DNA of 52,059 nt, taken from assembly GCA_030427205.1 (NCBI GenBank), contig JAUHXC010000059.1, positions 1 to 52,059 on the forward strand, in the 5' to 3' direction. The stretch is from a bacterium. GTDB taxonomy: Bacteria; Myxococcota_A; Bradymonadia; UBA7976; UBA1532. The notes beneath the pieces were generated by a model. It saw nothing but the letters and a program-made list of their open reading frames with translations. It was not told where the DNA came from and ran no database searches. The stretch's first letter is position 1. Each line of letters begins with the position of its first letter. Shown one piece after another: positions 28,199 through 36,887 of this stretch. The translations under genes were made by a program, and so were the position numbers.

Positions 28199-28837
28199 TC
28201 AGGCCAGCGACGGCCCGATTTCGATGATCTCGGCGAGGGTCCGGCCGCGAAAATGTCGCGGATTGAGGTCGGCGAGGTAGTCGAGCAGGAACTGCCCGTG
28301 GTGGGTCACCCGCAGCGGCCGGGCGCCATACCAGCGGGCCTCGCGCAGCTGCGGGTCGCGGTAGATGCGGTCGAGCAGGGACTGCATCAGGCCGCCGGCC
28401 CGATCGAGATCGCTCTCGAGGCGCCGCCGCTGAAGGTCGAGGTCGTCGACCTTGCGCCGCAGGGCGTCGCGGCGGGTCTCCTGGCTCCAGCGGCGGGCCT
28501 TGGTCTTGAGGAAGCCCTTCTCGAGCTCGGCTTCGGCCCGACGCAGCTCGAGCTGCGCCGCCCGCAGCCGGGCGTGGGCTTGCTGCAGCGCCGAGCGGTT
28601 GCGCTCGCCCTCTTCTTCGTAGTGCAGGAAGCGGTCGATCTCGTTGGCCACCTCGGTCGGCACCCGCAGGAAGTCTTCCTGCACCAGATAGGCCAGCGCC
28701 GGGCCGTCGGCGGTCGTATCGCTCGGTTGCTCGGGAAAACGATCCGTCGCCACCCGATACAGCGCGGGCGCGTGCACCACCGCTTCGAGCGTGCGGTGGA
28801 TGCGGTCGGCGTCGACGAAGTCGGGGGCGTAGCTCAC
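28199..28837 (-). CDS. Hypothetical coiled-coil protein
   Basis: 212 residues from GTG 28837. No signal peptide. A coiled coil spans about 75-150 (HARLRAAQLELRRAEAELEK, DDLDLQRRRLESDLDRAG). The flanks are conserved-looking (RVTHHGQFLLDYLADLNPRH). I do not recognise the family. It is 32 bases upstream of ygfZ and 76 bases downstream of the phosphatase gene, so it may be co-transcribed. Confidence 0.6.
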   Translation of the reverse strand: MSYAPDFVDADRIHRTLEAVVHAPALYRVATDRFPEQPSDTTADGPALAYLVQEDFLRVPTEVANEIDRFLHYEEEGERNRSALQQAHARLRAAQLELRRAEAELEKGFLKTKARRWSQETRRDALRRKVDDLDLQRRRLESDLDRAGGLMQSLLDRIYRDPQLREARWYGARPLRVTHHGQFLLDYLADLNPRHFRGRTLAEIIEIGPSLA

Positions 28838-28913
28838 CGGGCGAGTGTGGGGCCGACGGTCAGGTCCGTCAAGCGGTGCTTGCCGCCGGCCGGGGCCCGG
28901 GCCGGACCGGCCG

Positions 28914-29243
28914 CTATTCGAGCAGCGGCGGCACGCGCTCTTCGAGCAGCTTCACCAGCGCGGGATCCATCGGCTGGTAGTCGTCGGGGATGTCGAGCAC
29001 GTGCACCGTGCGCATCTGCAGCGCCCGCGAGAAGCGCGCGATGAGCTGCTGGCGGTGCTTGGGCTCCATGACGATGATCACGTCGGCCCAGCGCAGATCG
29101 TCGATGCCGACGGTGCGCCGGGCGTTGAGCGAGGTGCCCGCCGAGCGCGCCACGACGCCGGGCCAGCGCCGAAAGACCTTCTCGGCGGTCGGGCTGCGCC
29201 ACTGATTGCGGCTGCAGATGAAGAGCACGTTGCGATTGCTCAC
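28914..29243 (-). CDS. Low-molecular-weight protein tyrosine phosphatase-like protein
   Basis: 109 residues. The P-loop FICSRNQWRS fits CX5R(S/T) near the N-terminus, and DIPDDYQPMDP near the C-terminus supplies the Asp region. The protein is shorter than typical LMW-PTPs (about 150) and matches the short bacterial predicted-phosphatase group. Start GTG overlaps the methyltransferase stop as GTGA. Substrate unknown; Ser/Thr kinase targets or arsenate are possible but unsupported. Confidence 0.78.
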   Translation of the reverse strand: MSNRNVLFICSRNQWRSPTAEKVFRRWPGVVARSAGTSLNARRTVGIDDLRWADVIIVMEPKHRQQLIARFSRALQMRTVHVLDIPDDYQPMDPALVKLLEERVPPLLE

Positions 29244-30949
29244 GGGCCGCCTCGGCGCAGCTCGCCGCTGGTGAACCGCCCCGAGGCGCCCGGCGGGCGG
29301 GGGCGGGCCAGCATCACCCACTGGATGCCCAGCGGGTCGACCCGCCGCTCGACCACGTCGAAGCCGCCCTTGCCGAGCAATGACACCAGGGCGTCGGCGC
29401 TTCGGGCGCGGGTCTTCCAGCCGAGCCAGGACCGCATGCGCCCCTGGCTGTCATCGGCGGCGGTGGTCGAGGCGATCAAGGCGCCGTCGGGCGCGAGCCG
29501 ACCGCGCAGCGTGGCCAGGTGGGCCACGGTCTGCTCGTCGCTGAGGTACTCCATCAGCCCGACGTAGATCGCGAGGTCGTACGTCTCGTCGGGCGGCAAT
29601 GTCTCGACGGTGCCGTCGCGCACCTCGGCGGAGACACCGGCGGCGGCGCAGTTCTCGGCGGCCAGCCGGCGGGCGGTCGGGTCGGGGTCGACGAGCACGG
29701 TGTGGCCGGCGCCGATGGCTGCGGCGTCGCGGGCCCCGCCACACGGGATCGACAGCAGGCTGCGCGGCGCGATCTTGCGCCCCAGCTCGGCGACGGCCAA
29801 CCAGCGATGGCGCACGGCGCGGGCGGCCGGCGCGGCGTGGATCCAGCGGTCGGCGGCGCGGGCGCGGGCGGTCGTGCCCGCGGGGCGGTTGTCGTAGATC
29901 TGCTCCATGACCGGCGCGGCGCCGCCCAGCCGACGGGCGAGCCGCGGCACAGCGGCGGCGTCGAGCCAGGGGGCGGCGCTGACCGGCGTCGCGGCGGTCA
30001 AGGCCGGCGCGTCTTCGGGCACGTCGGGCAGGGTCTTGTCGATCGGCGTCGGCGGCGCCCGCCAGACGGTCAACGCCGCGATCGGCTCCAGCAGCCAGCC
30101 GAGCACGGCCAGCGGCAGCCCGAAGCCTTCGCGCACGGCGGTCATGAACCGGGCCGCGGTGCCCAGGCCGATGGCCAGCAGCGCCGCGGGGCGGGCGGCG
30201 GGCTCGAGCAACAGCGGCCACGGCGCGAGGCACAGGGTCAGGGGCACGCTCACCATCAGCGTACGCGCGACCGGCTCGGGCTCGGTCAGCGCCGGCACCC
30301 GCGCCCGCAGCGCCGCGAGGCTCAGACCGGGCGCCGAGACGACCCGCGGCCCGCGCGGTCGATCGCCGGCGTAGCCGTCCCGCAGGTCGACCGCCAGCCC
30401 GTGGGCCTTGCGCGCGCGGGCGGCCCGCAGCGGGCCCGGCTCCCCCACGGCGGGCAGTTCGAGATCACGCCGCCGCAACCACGCGCAGCGGGCGTCGGCG
30501 TATCCCGCCGGATGCCGCGGGTCGTTGACCGCGGCCGGGTTGGCGAAGTCGCGCAGCAGGCGCTCGACCGCCAGCTTGACCGGGCCGCCGCTCGGCCGCG
30601 GCACGACCGAGACGAAGCGGCCGCACGCGGCGAGGCGCCGGGGCAGCTCGGGGCTGACCTGCACGTCACGGCCGAGCGCGAGGAACCGGTCGCCCTCGGG
30701 TATATCGGCGCCGGTGGCCACCCGGGCCGGCGCCGGGTCGAGCGCGGGCGCCTCGCCGCCTTCGGGCAACCACAAGGTGTAGGGCGGCACGTGCTCGGCG
30801 GGCGGCGGCAGGCCGCGCAGGCCGAAGCGGGCGGAGGCCAGCAGCACGAGGCCCCAGACGAGCACCAGGGCCCAGGCGGTGATGGTCAGAATCGTGGCCA
30901 GTCTGGCTCTCCGTCCAAGCGACAGCGGCCGCGCCGATCGACGCGGCAC
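29240..30949 (-). CDS. Membrane protein with C-terminal SAM-dependent methyltransferase domain
   Basis: 569 residues from GTG 30949 (ribosome site weak, so the start is uncertain). N-terminal helix at about 20-42, an exported or loop region with many Arg/Pro, and one or two hydrophobic segments at about 230-295 (LLIGLGTAARFMTAV region). A class I methyltransferase follows (about 385-545) with SLLSIPCGGARDAAAIGAG as motif I and ALIASTTAADD later. The N-terminal part is unfamiliar. Followed in a GTGA overlap by the phosphatase gene. Confidence 0.65.
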   Translation of the reverse strand: MPRRSARPLSLGRRARLATILTITAWALVLVWGLVLLASARFGLRGLPPPAEHVPPYTLWLPEGGEAPALDPAPARVATGADIPEGDRFLALGRDVQVSPELPRRLAACGRFVSVVPRPSGGPVKLAVERLLRDFANPAAVNDPRHPAGYADARCAWLRRRDLELPAVGEPGPLRAARARKAHGLAVDLRDGYAGDRPRGPRVVSAPGLSLAALRARVPALTEPEPVARTLMVSVPLTLCLAPWPLLLEPAARPAALLAIGLGTAARFMTAVREGFGLPLAVLGWLLEPIAALTVWRAPPTPIDKTLPDVPEDAPALTAATPVSAAPWLDAAAVPRLARRLGGAAPVMEQIYDNRPAGTTARARAADRWIHAAPAARAVRHRWLAVAELGRKIAPRSLLSIPCGGARDAAAIGAGHTVLVDPDPTARRLAAENCAAAGVSAEVRDGTVETLPPDETYDLAIYVGLMEYLSDEQTVAHLATLRGRLAPDGALIASTTAADDSQGRMRSWLGWKTRARSADALVSLLGKGGFDVVERRVDPLGIQWVMLARPRPPGASGRFTSGELRRGGP

Positions 30950-30997
30950 TCGTGGTTCTACTATGACGCTGTCGCTGCGGGCGAGCGGCCCGCGACG

Positions 30998-32170
<1,173 letters not shown>

Positions 32171-32305
32171 CTTGAGTCCTCCTCCGACGCGGGGAGCATA
32201 CGGCATGACCGGATGTTCGCAAACCGCGCAACGGACAGCGGTCGAGAGGGCAGCAGGCGAACGGGCAGCGGCCGAAGGGGTAGTGGCGGAGGAGAGGCTG
32301 CCGGT

Positions 32306-33337
32306 ATGCTCCTGGCCATGGACGCGCCGGTACCTCTGCACTCGCCCCCTTGTCCCACCTGCGGCTCTTCGGCCTACACCACGGTGATGTCCGGGGCCCG
32401 CGACATGGTCTGGCGCAAGCCGGGCACCTTCCGCCTGCAGCGCTGCGAGGACTGCGGGCTGGTGGCCACCCGCCCCCGTCCGACGCCCGAGAGCCTGGGC
32501 TTCTACTATGAAGACACCTACTCCGGCGAAGGGGCGGAGGCCCAAGAGAACCCGATGCGCCAGTTCCAGACCGAGAGCGGGCTGGGGCGTCTGATCTCGC
32601 GCTATCGGCTGCGGGTGATGGGCAAGGTGCAGCGGCTCGGCGCCGACGATCGCCTGCTCGACGTGGGCTGCAGCTACGGCGGCTTCCTGCGCGAGGCGCG
32701 GGCGCAGAGCGGCTGCGCGACGGCGGGCATCGACATGGACGCCGGCAGCATCGCCGACGCGGTCGACCAGGACGTCTGCGAGTACCGCACGGGCCGCCTG
32801 GTGGACGCCGGCTTCGAGCCCGGGCGCTTCACGACGATCACCTTCTTCGAGAGCCTCGAGCACCACAGCGAGCCCGTCGCCGCGCTGCGGGAGGCCCATC
32901 GCCTGCTGGCGCCCGGCGGCCTGGTGGTCATCGAGGTGCCCAACTACGCCGGCTTCTGGCGGCGGGTCTTCCGCACGGCGTGGCTGCCGCTGCTCATCCC
33001 GCAGCACCTGTTTCACTTCACGCCCAAGACGCTGGCGAGCATGCTGCACGAGGCGGGCTTCGAGCAGATCGAGCGCCAGCAGACGATGTTCTATCCGCTG
33101 GAGGGCACCGCCAGCCTGGGCATCTGGCTCGCGCGGGTGACCAAGGCGCCGCCGCCGGGCAGCCCGTTCACGTGGCGCACGCCGATCGATATCGCGCTGT
33201 TTCTGGTGCTGGTGGCGATCTATCTGGTCTCCGAGTGGCCCAGCCAGGCGCTGCTCCAGCTGACCGGGCAGGCCGGCCATCAGATGGCGATCGCCCGCAA
33301 GGGCGGCGCGCCCGGGGGTTCGCGGCGCGCTGAATAG
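32306..33337 (+). CDS. SAM-dependent methyltransferase with N-terminal zinc-binding segment
   Basis: 343 residues from ATG 32306 (ATG 32318 also possible), with GGAGGAG upstream. The N-terminus has CPTCGSS and LQRCEDCGLVATRPRP, a zinc-ribbon-like start common in methyltransferases that work on surface or sugar substrates. Class I motif: LLDVGCSYGGFL; later FTTITFFESLEHHSEP, LAPGGLVVIEVPNYAGF and HLFHFTPKTL. A hydrophobic C-terminal helix (ALFLVLVAIYLVSEW) suggests membrane association. It is followed 17 bases later by the DUF2330-like gene. Confidence 0.85.
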   Translation: MLLAMDAPVPLHSPPCPTCGSSAYTTVMSGARDMVWRKPGTFRLQRCEDCGLVATRPRPTPESLGFYYEDTYSGEGAEAQENPMRQFQTESGLGRLISRYRLRVMGKVQRLGADDRLLDVGCSYGGFLREARAQSGCATAGIDMDAGSIADAVDQDVCEYRTGRLVDAGFEPGRFTTITFFESLEHHSEPVAALREAHRLLAPGGLVVIEVPNYAGFWRRVFRTAWLPLLIPQHLFHFTPKTLASMLHEAGFEQIERQQTMFYPLEGTASLGIWLARVTKAPPPGSPFTWRTPIDIALFLVLVAIYLVSEWPSQALLQLTGQAGHQMAIARKGGAPGGSRRAE

Positions 33338-33353
33338 CTTGGGAGGGGGAGAC

Positions 33354-34997
33354 ATGTTGATGCGCACGGCGCTCATTCGGACCGCGCTCATTCGAACCGC
33401 GCTCGCCGGCGCGTTTCTCGCACCCGGCGCCGCTTTTGCGTGCGGCGGGCTGTTCTGCAATACCAGTCGGCCGGTGAATCAGGCCGCCGAGCGCATCCTC
33501 TTCGCGCACGACGGCGATACGCTGCACATGCACGTCCGCATCACCTATCAGGGGCCGCCGGCCGAGTTCGGCTGGCTGCTGCCGACGCCGCCGGACGTGC
33601 AGGTCGAGCTGTCGTCGGAGCAGCTCTTCGTCGATCTGGATCGACAGTTCGCCCCGCGCTTCGTCCTGCGGACCGAGGTCGACCCCGACTGCGCGCAGCG
33701 GGCGTTCGGCGGTGAGGGCGAGGGCGAGGGTGAGGGCGAGGGCGAGGGCGAGGGCCCGGCGGTCAACGTGCTCAGCCGCGAGCCGGTGGGGCCCTTCGAC
33801 ATCGCGGTGCTGCAGCCCGATACGGTCGAGGATCTGCGCGCGTGGCTCGACGCCAACGGCTACGAGATCCCTGCGCAGACCGACGGCACCCTGCAGCCCT
33901 ACCTCGAGTTGGGCGCGGTGTTCGTCGCGGTGCGGCTGCTGCCCGATCAGGACGCCGGCGACATCAGCCCGCTGCGGCTGAGCTTCGGCAGCGCGCGCCC
34001 GGCCATCCCCATCGTGCCCACGTCGGTGGCCGCCGAGCCCGACATGGGCATCATCGTGCATGTGCTGGGCCCCGACCGGGCGATCCCGCTCAACTATCGC
34101 CACGTGGTCATCAACGAGGCGGCCATCGACTGGCAGAACAATGGCCAGAACTATGCCGACGTGGTCAGTCAGGCGGCCGACGAGGCCAACGGGCAGGCGT
34201 TCGCCACCGACTTCGCCGGCCCGCACGACTCCCGGGTCGGGCCGCCGGTGTTCAACGAGACCGTGCTGACCGGCATCACCAACGCCCGGGACGCGCGCGC
34301 GCTGCTCGCTGTCTTCCCCTTTGGGATCGACGCCGACGTGCAGCGCGTGCTGCTGAGTGAGCTGCACGGCCCGCCGGGCTTCGATCCGCTGCTCTTTCTG
34401 CAGTGCCCGTGGTGCTTCGACGACGACGAGGTCGCCGCCATCGAGTACGACGCCGCCGCCATCGCCGAGCGGGTGGAGACCGAGATCAACGGCGCCCGCC
34501 GCCACCTGCAGGCCATGTTCGAGGCCAACCGCTACCTGACCCGGCTCTACTCGACCCTCAGCGCCGCGGAGATGACCCTCGACCCCGAGTTCGAGTTCAA
34601 CGCCGACCTCGGGGTGGTGCCCAACCAGCGGACCGCCGTGCGCCGGGTCGCGTGCGACGACGGCGACCCGGACTTCGACCGGGCGACCATCGAGACCCCC
34701 AGCGGCCTGCGGTACCGGCTGGTGGACGGGCGCAACCCGCACCTCATCCAGCGTCAGTCCGGTGAGACGGTGCGCGGCGAAGACGTGCCGGGCGCCCGGA
34801 TCGTCGAGCGGACCTTCGCCATCGGTCAGAGCGAGGTCGAGCAGAACCGCACCGACGAGATCGAGCGGCTGCTCGACCCGACCGATGGCGACGCCAGCGG
34901 ATGCGGCTGCGCCATGATCGAGCGCGATCCGCCGGGGCTGGCCTTCTGGGGTCTGTTGCTGGCGATGGGCCTGGGTCGGCGAATGCGACGCGCCTGA
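33354..34997 (+). CDS. DUF2330-like exported protein with Gly-Glu repeat and MYXO-CTERM-like tail
   Basis: 547 residues from ATG 33354 after GGGAGGGGG. The signal peptide ends in AAFACGG; the early FACGGLFCNTSRPVNQAAERI and FGWLLPTP are typical of DUF2330. Seven Gly-Glu pairs occur at 33711-33752. The C-terminus has a Cys pair (GCGC), a helix (AFWGLLLAMGL) and a basic end RRMRR, the MYXO-CTERM-type sorting layout used for surface anchoring in Myxococcota. The biochemical role of DUF2330 is not known to me. Confidence 0.82.
   Translation: MLMRTALIRTALIRTALAGAFLAPGAAFACGGLFCNTSRPVNQAAERILFAHDGDTLHMHVRITYQGPPAEFGWLLPTPPDVQVELSSEQLFVDLDRQFAPRFVLRTEVDPDCAQRAFGGEGEGEGEGEGEGEGPAVNVLSREPVGPFDIAVLQPDTVEDLRAWLDANGYEIPAQTDGTLQPYLELGAVFVAVRLLPDQDAGDISPLRLSFGSARPAIPIVPTSVAAEPDMGIIVHVLGPDRAIPLNYRHVVINEAAIDWQNNGQNYADVVSQAADEANGQAFATDFAGPHDSRVGPPVFNETVLTGITNARDARALLAVFPFGIDADVQRVLLSELHGPPGFDPLLFLQCPWCFDDDEVAAIEYDAAAIAERVETEINGARRHLQAMFEANRYLTRLYSTLSAAEMTLDPEFEFNADLGVVPNQRTAVRRVACDDGDPDFDRATIETPSGLRYRLVDGRNPHLIQRQSGETVRGEDVPGARIVERTFAIGQSEVEQNRTDEIERLLDPTDGDASGCGCAMIERDPPGLAFWGLLLAMGLGRRMRRA
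33711..33752. repeat. Seven-unit Gly-Glu coding array
   Basis: Seven GGYGAG hexamers in frame within the DUF2330-like gene. It is a shorter relative of the arrays at 24407-24532 and 31748-31939. Here the array interrupts a folded domain rather than following a lipobox. Confidence 0.85.
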
Positions 34998-35001
34998 TCG
35001 T

Positions 35002-35406
35002 TCAGGGGGCCGGCTTCGCTTCGTCGAGGCCGGCGAGCACGAAGCGGGCGTCTTCACTGCCGAGCTCGACGGCGCGGGCGAGGAAGGGCCGCGCGTCGTC
35101 GACCCGGCCCTTGTCGACCAACAAGATGCCCACCCGGGCGTGGCCCCGCGGCTGCAGCGGCTCGAGGTCGATGACCCGCTCGTAGGCCAGCCGGGCGGTC
35201 GTATCGTCGCCCACGTGGCGCGCCTCGTCGCCCAGCCGGATCCACGCGTCGGGGCTGTTGGGCCGGGCGACGACCTCCTGCCGGGCGCGCACGAGCTGCG
35301 GGGTCTCTTCGAAGCCGGGCTTGGCCGGCGGATTCCACGAGAAGACCACCGTGGCGAGCACGCCGCCGAGGGCGGCGCTCCCGAGAAGCAGTGTGCCGAG
35401 CTTCAT
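35002..35406 (-). CDS. Small membrane-anchored TPR protein
   Basis: 134 residues. ATG 35406 with AGGAGG seven bases upstream. One N-terminal helix (LGTLLLGSAALGGVLATVVF) serves as anchor or signal, followed by two to three TPR-like units (PDAWIRLGDEARHVGDDTTA, GRVDDARPFLARAVELG). It resembles periplasmic CcmH/NrfG-type TPR scaffolds, though the 30-haem operon next to it is only suggestive. It converges with the DUF2330-like gene. Confidence 0.7.
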   Translation of the reverse strand: MKLGTLLLGSAALGGVLATVVFSWNPPAKPGFEETPQLVRARQEVVARPNSPDAWIRLGDEARHVGDDTTARLAYERVIDLEPLQPRGHARVGILLVDKGRVDDARPFLARAVELGSEDARFVLAGLDEAKPAP

Positions 35407-35510
35407 CGCATTGCCTCCTGCCTGCGCGCGGGTACGCTATCACATGCGTCACACGGTCGGTGTGTCAATGACAGTGCAGTTACAGCAGGGGGCGGGCGGC
35501 GGCGGGTCGA

Positions 35511-36887
35511 TCAGAACAGGAAGTTGTAGCGCCCCATCGCCGTGTGGATGAACAGGCTGCCGTCGTTGCGCGCATCCTGCAGCTCGGTCTCGTAGATGCC
35601 GTCGTACATCAAGTCGACCTGATGCTGCCGGCTGATGCGCCAGTAGGCGCTCAGACCCATGATCAAGACCCGCTGCGCCTCGTCGAAGGCCCGCGCCCGC
35701 TCGTTGTCGACCGATTGCCCGTCGAACCAGGTGAAGCGCCCGTCGAGCGTGATCTTCGAGGTGACGTCGTGCTGCAGGTTGAGCGCGATGAGCACCGAGT
35801 CGGAGACGAAGTTGTCGCGCAGCTGGGTCTGGATGTCGGCCCGGGTGCCGAGTCCGAAGAGGTCGTCGTCGCGCAGGCCGATGGTGTAGTGCCAGCTGTC
35901 CTGCCCGTCGAGGCTGCGCTGTTTGTACTCGATCGACTGATAGTGATAGCGCGGCCCGAAGCGCAGCCCGACCCACAGGCGCGCGCGGTCGTAGCTCAGG
36001 TCGAGCACCTCGTCGCCCAGGATCAGCGCCTGATTGGGCTCGACGATGTTCTGGTAGATGATCTCGTCGCGGTACTGCGCCAGGGCGTAGCGGCTGACGT
36101 TGACGCCCAGCTCGACCCGCGACGAGGGCTTGTAGTCGATGCTGCCGAGCAGGGTCGTGATCTGGGGCTCGGTGGCCATGTCGACCACCGCGTAGGTGGC
36201 GATGTAGAGCCCCTCGACGATCTTCAGGTGCACCCGGCCGAAGGCGAACTGCCGGTCGAGCAGGTCGGGCTCGGGCCGCACCTCGCCGCGGTAGGCCTCG
36301 GGGCCGCGGGTATTGAACTCGACGTTGTAGGCCGCCGACGCGTCGATGCGCTCGTTGCGGAAGCCGACGTAGGCCCCCGTCGCCTGCCGGTCGAGGTCGA
36401 GGGCATAGTCGATGGGATCGGGCGCCAGCCCGCCGTAGACGCCGGCGACCGCCGTATCGAAGATGTTCAGCCGCAGCTCGAGCCCGTCGACCCAGGCGTT
36501 GCCCGCCTCGGCGATGAGCCGGCGGCCGGCGACGACGTCGAGCACGCCGAAGAGATCGGGCTGCTCGACATACGCCTGGCGGATCTGGTCGAGGCTCTCG
36601 GTCTTGCCGAAGCGCCGCTCACGGGTATCGGTGGCGTCGAGCACGAACGTGCCGTCGAGGGCCAGCGTCAGCCCGCCGTCGGTGAGGTTCATCACCTCGG
36701 CGTCGGTCTCGAGGAAGGCGATGAAGACCGCCTGCGCCCGCTCGGTGATCTCGAGCCCGTCGTCGGAGAAGAGCGTGCGCAGCGCCACCCGGCCGTCGAC
36801 GTCGACCTCCTTGGCCAGCGCCGGTGGGGCGATGGCCAGCGCCATGGCCGACGCCGCGAGAGCCAGTGCCGGTGTGCGCCGCGCCAT
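35511..36887 (-). CDS. Outer-membrane beta-barrel protein of the cytochrome operon
   Basis: 458 residues from ATG 36887, overlapping the cytochrome stop in TGATG. Signal peptide ending in PALAK. The remainder is alternating strands rich in Tyr/Arg/Asp (LWVGLRFGPRYHYQSIEYKQ, LGVNVSRYALAQYRDEI), ending in MGRYNFLF with a terminal Phe, the usual outer-membrane insertion signal. About 18-22 strands would fit. With the co-transcribed multihaem cytochrome it may form a porin-cytochrome conduit; that role is inference. Confidence 0.78.
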   Translation of the reverse strand: MARRTPALALAASAMALAIAPPALAKEVDVDGRVALRTLFSDDGLEITERAQAVFIAFLETDAEVMNLTDGGLTLALDGTFVLDATDTRERRFGKTESLDQIRQAYVEQPDLFGVLDVVAGRRLIAEAGNAWVDGLELRLNIFDTAVAGVYGGLAPDPIDYALDLDRQATGAYVGFRNERIDASAAYNVEFNTRGPEAYRGEVRPEPDLLDRQFAFGRVHLKIVEGLYIATYAVVDMATEPQITTLLGSIDYKPSSRVELGVNVSRYALAQYRDEIIYQNIVEPNQALILGDEVLDLSYDRARLWVGLRFGPRYHYQSIEYKQRSLDGQDSWHYTIGLRDDDLFGLGTRADIQTQLRDNFVSDSVLIALNLQHDVTSKITLDGRFTWFDGQSVDNERARAFDEAQRVLIMGLSAYWRISRQHQVDLMYDGIYETELQDARNDGSLFIHTAMGRYNFLF

